Of a DNA stretch of 64,000 bases, positions 23,669 to 30,577 are shown piece by piece. A program made the translations under genes and the position numbers. The notes below the pieces were generated by a model, which saw nothing but the letters and a program-made list of their open reading frames with translations, did not search any database and was not told the origin of the DNA. The stretch lies in the NCBI GenBank assembly GCA_009602735.1, contig WELA01012513.1:281578-345577 (forward strand), written 5' to 3'. Every line of letters starts with the position of its first letter. Positions within the stretch are counted from its first letter, which is position 1. The DNA is from Mesotaenium endlicherianum. Lineage: Eukaryota; Streptophyta; Zygnematophyceae; Zygnematales; Mesotaeniaceae.

Positions 23669-25332
23669 ATGACTCAAAAGTCAGATCTTAAGAGGAAGAG
23701 AAGAGCGGAAGAGGCACATGCAGAACACTTGCAATTCCGTGGCGACATCAAATCATCCTACATCTCCGCTCGGGAATCACAACGACTCCAACAACAGCGG
23801 GAGGCACAGAAGAAGAAGGAGGAGGAGGAACAGGCCAGATTGAGGCAGGAAGAACTGGACAGAAAAGTTGCAGAGGAGGCCAAGAAAGCAGAGGAGGAGG
23901 GGCAAGTTGAGGAGAGGCGGAAGCAGCAGGCAGAAGAAGAGCAGAGGAGAATCAGCAGCTACCGCTACACAGTGGTGGGCAAAGGCTTCGATCTACTGGA
24001 GGAGGCCTTCAAGTATGCTCAGAGAAGTCGCAGCGAGTCACTGAAGGACATCCTAGAGAAGGAAGGGGAGACATCCGAAAACTTTGACAAATATATAAAG
24101 GTCTGCACAGGGCTCCTCCTCTACCATGATTATGCCAGGATGGTAGGATATACGGTCAGAGAGGCCAAGGCAATGGCCCACGTGAACGAAGCAGGGGTTG
24201 TATCGATTTCGGGTATCTGGGGGAAAGATAGGGTCATCAGGATGATCCCCATGGACGCGGACAGCTTCAAGGACTCTACAACTCATAACAAGTTCAAGGC
24301 CGTGTATAATGAGGTGGAGAGAAAGAGCTGGGAATTCTTGGCCAAGAAAACCAGTCAGCTGGACTTTGCAGGGCACTGGTACCCTTGTACTCTGAAAAGG
24401 ACAGACCCTGCCTTCTTCCAGAAGCCCACCGATTAAGGGTGGATGACCATCAACATGAGGGACCAGCAGAACGACAAGGCGACGGATGAGGATTTCCTAA
24501 CAGACCTAAAGGGGAATATAGTATTGCCCCCTCACATTGCGGCTTGAGACCCAAGATTGGATGGAGTAAGAGACTGCATGAGCCAAGAAATGCAGGGGGA
24601 CAGGAGCAAGGCCCGAGAGTCATTCTCTAAAGGGAAGCACGCTTATGCCGAATGGGCAAGCAAGCAGAGGGAAAAGGACCTGTATGCGGTCCGAACTCAG
24701 CAGCCCCCACCAGCACCCAAAAGGGGAAGGTAAGTGGGATATTCTTTTTCTCGGGAGGAGCTGGAGCAGCTGACAGAAGAGATCCCAGCAGTCTCAGAGG
24801 AACCCGGGGACGGAGAGGAGGAGGGGTCAAAGGAAGAAGAGGAGGAAGGCGAGGAGGAGGACACTAGCCCCGCCGTGATCCTCACACCTGCCACATCTCC
24901 TGTAAGGGAGAAGACTGAGTCGGCCCTGCAGCAGCTCGCTGAAGAGGAGGATATCACTTGGCTGGGAATTGCCATAGGACAGAGCTCATCTCCAGGCACG
25001 GAGACCCAGTCAGACAGGGCAGACAGGAGGGCTGCTAGAGAAATAGCCAGAGGCCTGCCGGCATCTCCCTCGCGGAGAGGGCATGTACCCTTAGCTCATG
25101 TCATGCAACATCCTTCTGGGATGCCGGTATATGTACCAGTCAGTTTGAGGCTGCCCAGGAGAAGGCTGCCTCCCCTCAGTTTCAGACCGTGCAGGAGGAA
25201 ACCGCACAGTTACTGCGTTCTCCGCAGGGTCCCTACGCGGAGCCTCCCTCCCTGACAGGCTTTAGAAGACCCCAAGACAGGAGGAGGTCTGACTCTCCTG
25301 ACCATAGGGCCCCAGGGGCATCTCCCTCTTAA
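23669..25332 (+). pseudogene. ORF3 of element A (decayed)
   Basis: Homologous over its length to the intact ORF3 at 28068-29744 but clearly diverged, so the two belong to different subfamilies. It has a charged N-terminal coiled coil of about 90 residues. The core follows, with shared anchors YRYTVVG, DYARMVGYT, IRM, DSFKD, YNEVERKSWE and HWYPC. The open frame ends at 24436, where a Trp codon of the relative is TAA; a second Trp is TGA at about 24547, and a further stop lies near 24731. The C-terminal module RRGHVPLAHVMQHPSGMPVY is preserved. The start ATG follows CACTAAC (23637-23643) and GAGCAG (ending 23667), resembling branch point and acceptor. Confidence 0.85.
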
Positions 25333-25414
25333 GGGCAGAGGGCCAAGGGCACAGCACGCTGTATGGGAGAGGGATGAGTAATTTCAGTTGGGGAAATCCA
25401 TGTCCCCTGTGTCG

Positions 25415-25450
25415 ATGTTGTTGAGGCGACAACATATTAAGTTGGAGGGA
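25415..25450 (+). other. Hairpin plus terminal polypurine tract, element A
   Basis: ATGTTGTTG-AGG-CGACAACAT (25415-25435) forms a 9-bp stem with one U-G wobble, then AAGTTGGAGGGA (25439-25450) abuts the 3' LTR. The same hairpin and PPT pair is found in the other two copies of this region. Confidence 0.8.
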
Positions 25451-25451
25451 T

Positions 25452-26064
25452 TGTAATGAATCAGTATATTGGTTGGTATAATATTCATTTAGATATAACA
25501 GTTAAATAAGTTCAGCCTGTTGAACTCTAGTTAATAATCAGTCTGCTAGACTGTATATTTAATATCAGTTTAATGACTCAGCCGGAAGCAGCAGGCTGAA
25601 GTCAGCTTAAGTCAGCTTGCTGACACATTCTTTGACAGCCAGCTGACTTCCGTACTCGGTAGCAGCGAACTGCCTCGATATGCATCTAAGTGTGGTATGC
25701 TACATGAATGGCCAGATGACATCCCTATGATGGATGGCGATTCGGGATGATGGGAGATGGCGGTGGATTTGGTTAACCGAGGTCCCACCAACGTGGTTAA
25801 CTCCCGCGTAGGCGGTGCCATCGCACTGGCCGTTGAACAGTAAACTCAATGATACGCACTGTCTTCTAACCTTGCTTATGTATGAGTTTACTGGTTGCAT
25901 TATTGATGCTAGTTTACTCGCATTTGACTTACGAGTGTTGTTCACTGCTAGTGTGTTGTCCTTTTGCCGTTTAATCAGTTAACGGAAAACCCATAAAAAT
26001 TACTTGCTGATATAAAGATCTTTATTAATTGTTAATCGCCTGTTTGGTAAGCCGATTCATTTCA
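25452..26064 (+). repeat. 3' LTR of element A (with deletion)
   Basis: 613 bp. It differs from the 5' LTR mainly by loss of about 108 bp, corresponding to roughly 18985-19092 of the 5' copy. The loss must have followed insertion, because both LTRs are copied from one template. It ends in TTTCA followed by the GTTGG target copy. Confidence 0.92.
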
Positions 26065-26069
26065 GTTGG

Positions 26070-26255
26070 GGTCTCCTGAAGCCTGGGGGATCCACGTAAG
26101 GGCCCCGCGGAGAACGCAGTATCTGGGCTGTTTCCTCCTGCACGATCTGAAACTGAATGGAGGCAGCCTTCTCCTAGGCAGCCCTTAAACTGACAGGTAC
26201 ATATTCTGGCATCCCAGAAGGATGCTGCATGACATGAGCCAAGGGCTCTCCTGTA
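26070..26255 (-). pseudogene. ORF3 internal fragment of the outer element
   Basis: Read on the minus strand it matches the C-terminal part of the A-type ORF3 (CATGTCATGCAGCATCCTTC corresponds to HVMQHPS), including a frame-breaking TAG. It joins 18587 once element A is excised. Its other end, at about 26255, abruptly meets plus-strand pol of element C. Confidence 0.85.
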
Positions 26256-27800
26256 GATAAAGTCCTGTGTGCACTCACTTCACTAAAGGTGAAAAAGTCC
26301 TTCCTTGAACAACTTAGGAAAGCCTACCTTCCTAACCCAACATTTGAGCCCAACCCCACTACTGGAGTGTGTCGTGCTACTGCACTCGGGTATAAGCTCA
26401 AGGGAGGGGTCTGGGTGACTGAAACCACTTCAGGCAGGCTGAAGCTGGTCGTTCCTAATAATTTAGAAATAAGGTCTCTCTTACTGAGTCAAGCTCATGA
26501 CAGTCTCCTGGGTGGACATTTGGGGCAGGCCAAAACTGTTGGCAAACTGGCAAAACATTATCATTGGGAGGGGTTACCCCGGGAGGTCTTGAAATATGTC
26601 AAGTCCTGTGACCAGTGTCAGAGAAATAAGTCTCGGCACACACCACCCGGAGGTCTCTTGCAACCGCTACCCATCCCAGCGGGACGCTGGGAAACTATAT
26701 CCATGGACTGGGTGGTCTCACTACCAAGAACTGCCAACGGGCATGATTCAATACTGGTAGTCGTGGATAAACTGACAAAAATGGTCATTTTTATCCCCAC
26801 AACTGTCAAAGTGACTGCACTCGAAACAGCGAGACAGTTTTACAACCATGTAGTATGCCAACATGGGCTCCCTTCTAATATCATCTCAGACAGAGACTCA
26901 AAATTCACCTCTAAGTTCTGGAGAGCTTTAATGGGGTTAATGGGAGTCAAACAGCTGCTCAGCACAGCAAACCACCCTCAGACTGATGGGCAGACTGAAA
27001 GAACTAACCGAGTTCTGCAGGAGGTGCTGAGAGCATATATTAACCAAAAACAAGATAATTGGGATGACCTGTTGCCTCAAATTCAGTTTGCGGTCAACAG
27101 TGCGGTGCACGCGTCAACGGGCAAAACTCCTTTTGAACTCAGCCTGGGTAGAGTCCCTAAGTCTCCTCTAGATGTGCTAGGGGAATCTTTAACTCACCCT
27201 GAAGGGATTGACAACCCGGTCTCCCTCCAGTTAACTCAGGAGTTTGCTGACACCCTGTCAGAAGTCCAACGAAACTTGCACACGGCCCAAGAAAACCAAC
27301 AAAAATACGCTAATCAACACCGTCGGGAACTGACATTTTCCAAGGGGGATTTAGTCAAACTGCATTCTCAGCACCTGTACCTCCCTGGTGTGGTCAAGAA
27401 AAAGCTTGGCCCTGTCTGGGTCGGTCCATATTCGGTGGTCCGTCGTGTCGGTCAGAATGCTTACAAACTGAACATGTCAGCTGAATACAAGGGGCACCCG
27501 GTCTTTAATGTCTCCTTCCTGGAACCGTACATCAAAGGTGATACACTGTTCACAGGTCGGTTCCCTGTCCAACCGGGACCGGTCCCCGCTGTCCGGGACG
27601 GCGACCCTGAGGAATATGAGGTCGATGAGATTTTAGACGCTCGCTCGGTCCGTCGATCGTCTAAATATGTCATGAAATACCTCATTCGATGGAAGGGTTA
27701 CGATGCCTCTGGGGACACTTGGGAGTTTAAGGACCACTTGACCAATGCCAAAGGGGCGTTGACACGGTTCCACCTTCGGGCCGCTGGAGTCCCTCCATAA
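26256..27800 (+). CDS. Integrase-chromodomain part of pol (5' truncated), element C
   Basis: An open frame of over 500 codons with all landmarks of a chromovirus integrase. The HHCC zinc finger is HLGQAKTVGKLAKHYHW to CDQCQRNK. The DDE triad lies in SMDWVVSLP, SDRDSKF and [10 protein letters not shown]. The GPY module is LGPVWVGPYSVVRRVGQNAY. The C-terminal chromodomain starts YEVDEILDAR and includes YLIRWKGYDASGDTWEF. In this family integrase inserts the cDNA, and chromodomains are thought to steer it to histone-marked chromatin. The stop is TAA at 27798-27800. The frame is intact, but no 5' LTR or start codon remains, so expression is doubtful. Confidence 0.93.
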   Translation, partial: DKVLCALTSLKVKKSFLEQLRKAYLPNPTFEPNPTTGVCRATALGYKLKGGVWVTETTSGRLKLVVPNNLEIRSLLLSQAHDSLLGGHLGQAKTVGKLAKHYHWEGLPREVLKYVKSCDQCQRNKSRHTPPGGLLQPLPIPAGRWETISMDWVVSLPRTANGHDSILVVVDKLTKMVIFIPTTVKVTALETARQFYNHVVCQHGLPSNIISDRDSKFTSKFWRALMGLMGVKQLLSTANHPQTDGQTERTNRVLQEVLRAYINQKQDNWDDLLPQIQFAVNSAVHASTGKTPFELSLGRVPKSPLDVLGESLTHPEGIDNPVSLQLTQEFADTLSEVQRNLHTAQENQQKYANQHRRELTFSKGDLVKLHSQHLYLPGVVKKKLGPVWVGPYSVVRRVGQNAYKLNMSAEYKGHPVFNVSFLEPYIKGDTLFTGRFPVQPGPVPAVRDGDPEEYEVDEILDARSVRRSSKYVMKYLIRWKGYDASGDTWEFKDHLTNAKGALTRFHLRAAGVPP

Positions 27801-27850
27801 CTGTCATTTCAGTTGACACGGGAAGGTGACAGGCGGTCCTGTCTCCATTT

Positions 27851-27864
27851 AAGTTGGAGGGGAA
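27851..27864 (+). other. Internal polypurine tract after pol, element C
   Basis: AAGTTGGAGGGGAA lies about 50 bases past the pol stop and 217 bases before ORF3. It is near-identical to the terminal PPT at 29845-29856 and conserved at the same place in element A. It could prime a second plus strand or be a fossil of an older element end. Confidence 0.7.
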
Positions 27865-28036
27865 AATATATGACAGTTAGTGAGCGAGAGCGATAAAAAC
27901 ACACTCATACGTTTATGTGTAGCGCATCGCAACTACGTCAACTTTTAGCAATCATCCTGTAAGGTAAACAGCAGCGAAGCCACTATACTAAATACTAACA
28001 TACTTCCTGCAATCCCTATGACAAAGGTCCATATCC

Positions 28037-28067
28037 TACTAACTTGTGCCCTGGTTACATGTGCAGG
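28037..28067 (+). promoter_or_regulatory. Putative branch point and 3' splice site before ORF3
   Basis: TACTAAC (28037-28043) is followed 24 bases after its branch A by GTGCAG|G directly before the ORF3 ATG (28068). Element A keeps CACTAAC (23637-23643) and GAGCAG|G before its ATG (23669) at nearly the same spacing. This is what a spliced subgenomic mRNA for ORF3 would need. It is inferred from sequence only. Confidence 0.5.
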
Positions 28068-29744
28068 ATGGCGCCCACCACACAAAAGGAGGACAGAAAG
28101 CGCAAGGCAGAAGAAGCCAGGAGGACAATGGAGCAATACCAGAAGGAGCTGGCGGCGACGTCCCTCACCAGGAGAGAACAAGAAAGGGTCCGCAAACAAC
28201 AAGAGGCGGCAGAAGAGGCACAGAGGAAGAAGGATCAGGAAGCGGAAAACCTCAGGAAGGCTGAGGAGGAGAGACAGAAGAAACAGCAAGAAGAAGCGGC
28301 AGCGGCAGAAGAGGAGAAAAGAAAAAAGATTGAAGCGGACAGACAGAAGAGCTTGGCCACTTACAGGTATACTGTGGTGGGTGGCCAAAACTTCGATAAC
28401 CTGAAGGAAGCATTGCTGGCAGCCCAGGAGATCAACAGGCTGGAACAGACAACACTGCTACAGAAGGAAGGAGCTACAGCACTGGACAGGTACATCGAGA
28501 CACACACCGGCGTGGTCCTTTACGAAGATTATGCTAAGATGGTGGGCTATACAGCAGAGCAGGCCCGGTATCTCGCAGATGATTCAGAGGACAAGCCGGT
28601 CCCCATACCGGGAATAGTGGGAGATCAGAGACTCATCCGGATGGTGAGCATGCGGCCCGATAGCTTTAAGGATACGGTATTCTACCTCACACTCCTGCCA
28701 GCTTACAATGAAGTTGAGAGAAGGAGCTGGGAGTACTTGGCCAGGGAAGCAGGACAGCAGATGTTCTCTCCCCACTGGTTCCCGTGTAAACTGAGGAAGG
28801 CTGAGCACGGACCCCAGTACTACCAGCAGCCAACAGACTGGAGGTGGATGACCGTCACAAATAAGAAGCAGGAGTGTGACCGAGCCCAACCGGATGACTT
28901 CCACTATGGCCTAGACGGCTATCTCATCCTACCACCTCACATTGCCCCTTGGGACCCCAGGCTGAATGGATGCCTGAGCAATATGAATGCAGAGACCAAG
29001 GAACATAGGAGGAGGGGAAGAGACTACTTCTCTAAGGGAAAGCATGCCTTTGTCAAATGGGCAAAGAATGCAGGCCGGATAGATATCAGTAGGCTGAAGG
29101 CCAAGCAACCTCCAGCGCGCCCTAAGAAAGGGAGGTCGGTAGACTACTCCATGTCTACTAGGGAGCAGGACGACTTAGTGGACGAGACCCCTACTCTCTC
29201 CGAGGAGGAGGATGAGGAGGATGAGGAAGAAGAACAAGGCAGAGGAGAAGCATCAGCAGCAGGTACTCAGGATACCCAGGGACAGGCAGTGGCACTTCCT
29301 AAAGAACCACGATCAGGTGTGTGGAATGTGATCCCCGTTATGGCGACAACTGGACCCCGCGCTCGCTCCCCCAGCCCACCTGCCCAAGCAGGGGAAGAAG
29401 CTGATCTGACTGTACTGGGCAGCAGACACAGACAGAAATCCCCAGAGGACAGGGGTGCCAGAAGAGGGACACGCGGGTGGGCCAGAGGTATGCCAGCCTC
29501 CCCCTCCGCTCAGGGGCATGTACCTCTAGCCAATGTATTTCAGCATCCTACTGGAATGCCTGTCTATGTGGGAATCAACACCCAAGTGGTTGAAGAGCAG
29601 GCCACCATCCTCCGTTCTCCTCGAGGGCCAACTTTAGAGCAAACAGGGTTCTTTAGAAGGCCAGCTGACAGACCTAGAGGGCTGTCCAGATCTAGGTCCA
29701 GATCTCCGTCTCCTGACCCTGAAGCCCCAGGAACAACCCCTTAA
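28068..29744 (+). CDS. ORF3: extra retrotransposon protein of unknown function
   Basis: 558 residues, intact, between the chromodomain and the 3' LTR. Residues about 1-95 are a highly charged coiled coil. About 99-263 is a globular core (YRYTVVGGQNFDNLKEAL, YEDYAKMVGYT, GDQRLIRM, DSFKD, PAYNEVERRSWEYLA, HWFPC, PTDWRWMTV). About 288-301 is LPPHIAPWDPRLNG. About 376-392 is an acidic run. About 475-501 is a second conserved module (QGHVPLANVFQHPTGMPVYV), and the tail has RS repeats (SRSRSRSPSP). I recognise no known domain and see no signal peptide, membrane segment, nuclease or polymerase motif, so it is not an obvious envelope protein. Start chosen at 28068 because the homologous ATG in element A aligns there; an in-frame ATG at 28059 is the alternative. 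Possible roles are nucleic-acid or host-RNA-machinery binding (inference). Confidence 0.88.
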   Translation: MAPTTQKEDRKRKAEEARRTMEQYQKELAATSLTRREQERVRKQQEAAEEAQRKKDQEAENLRKAEEERQKKQQEEAAAAEEEKRKKIEADRQKSLATYRYTVVGGQNFDNLKEALLAAQEINRLEQTTLLQKEGATALDRYIETHTGVVLYEDYAKMVGYTAEQARYLADDSEDKPVPIPGIVGDQRLIRMVSMRPDSFKDTVFYLTLLPAYNEVERRSWEYLAREAGQQMFSPHWFPCKLRKAEHGPQYYQQPTDWRWMTVTNKKQECDRAQPDDFHYGLDGYLILPPHIAPWDPRLNGCLSNMNAETKEHRRRGRDYFSKGKHAFVKWAKNAGRIDISRLKAKQPPARPKKGRSVDYSMSTREQDDLVDETPTLSEEEDEEDEEEEQGRGEASAAGTQDTQGQAVALPKEPRSGVWNVIPVMATTGPRARSPSPPAQAGEEADLTVLGSRHRQKSPEDRGARRGTRGWARGMPASPSAQGHVPLANVFQHPTGMPVYVGINTQVVEEQATILRSPRGPTLEQTGFFRRPADRPRGLSRSRSRSPSPDPEAPGTTP

Positions 29745-29822
29745 GGTGACACGCTGAAGAGGCAGTCAGTAAGGGAGGCTGGTCAGGTTCAGTTCCCTTA
29801 TTTAAAATTTCTGCAGTTTAAT

Positions 29823-29856
29823 GTTGTCGAGGCGACAACAAGTTAAGTTGGAGGGA
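29823..29856 (+). other. Hairpin plus terminal polypurine tract, element C
   Basis: GTTGTCG-AGG-CGACAAC (29823-29839) is a perfect 7-bp stem with a 3-base loop. The PPT AAGTTGGAGGGA (29845-29856) follows 5 bases later and abuts the 3' LTR. The hairpin lies outside ORF3. Confidence 0.82.
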
Positions 29857-29857
29857 T

Positions 29858-30577
29858 TGTAATGAATCAGTATATTAGTGGATATAATATTCATTTAAAT
29901 ATAATAGTTAATTAAGTTCAGCCTGCTGAACTTTAGTTAATAGTCAGTCTGCTGGACTTTACATAATTATCAGTTTAATGACTCGGCCGAAAGCAGCAGG
30001 CTGAAGTCAACTTAAGTCAGCTTGCTGACACATTCTTTGACAGCCAGCTGACTTCCGTACTCGGTAGCAGCGAACTGCCTTGATATGCATCTAAGTGCGA
30101 TATGCTAGATGAATGGCCAGATGACATCCCTATGATGGATGGCTATTCGGGATGATGGGAGATGGCGGTGGATTTGGTTAACCGAGGTCCTACCAACGTG
30201 GTTAACTCCCGGGTAGGCGGTGCCATCGCACTGACCGTTGAACAGTAAACTCATTCCATGTACATATGCTAGGCATTGCTCTCGAGTTCGGCATTCGGAA
30301 ACGAGGCCAACTCTCTTGTACAGCTTACTGAGAGAGATCTGAATCCAAGGCGAGAAGCCATTGATACGCACTGTCTTCTAACCTTGCTTATGTATGAGTT
30401 TACTGATTTGCATTATTGATGCTAGTTTACTCTCATTTGACTGACGAGTAGTATTCCCTGCTAGTGTATTGTCCTTTGCCGTTTAAACGAGTTAACGGAA
30501 ATACCATAAAGATTACTTGCTGATATAAAGATCTTTATTAATTGTTAATCGCCTATTTGGTAAGTCGATTCATTTCA
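29858..30577 (+). repeat. 3' LTR of element C
   Basis: 720 bp, TGTAATGAATC...GATTCATTTCA. It contains short hairpins GTTCAGC-CT-GCTGAAC (29916-29931) and GTCAGC-TT-GCTGAC (30016-30029), and the 14-bp palindrome ATAAAGATCTTTAT (30525-30538) overlapping TATAAA. It is followed directly by the outer element's chromodomain. Confidence 0.93.

Larger units (their letters stand above)
18588..26064 (+). mobile_element. Element A: Ty3/gypsy insertion with ORF3, internally deleted
   Basis: A plus-strand element with LTRs at 18588-19307 and 25452-26064, flanked by perfect 5-bp duplications GTTGG (18583-18587 and 26065-26069). Its target was the ORF3 tail of the outer element. It is non-autonomous. One deletion at about 20025 jumps from mid-gag straight into RT, removing about 1.8 kb that the outer element still has (zinc knuckle, protease, N-terminal RT). 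A second, near 20445, removes about 0.2 kb just after the RT active-site region. A solo LTR interrupts RNase H. ORF3 is present but has stops. Confidence 0.92.
26256..30577 (+). mobile_element. Element C: 5'-truncated Ty3/gypsy copy with intact ORF3
   Basis: Begins inside pol, just after RNase H (homologous to element A at 21834 onward), with no 5' LTR, gag, protease or RT. It contains an uninterrupted integrase-chromodomain frame, an internal PPT, an intact ORF3, the hairpin/PPT and a full 3' LTR. The right flank is the outer element's chromodomain (30578). There is no target duplication because the left end is a deletion breakpoint. Confidence 0.88.

Noticed and set aside
28068-29744. ORF3 as an envelope gene
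   Set aside because: Position fits, but I see no signal peptide, transmembrane segment or cysteine-rich ectodomain.
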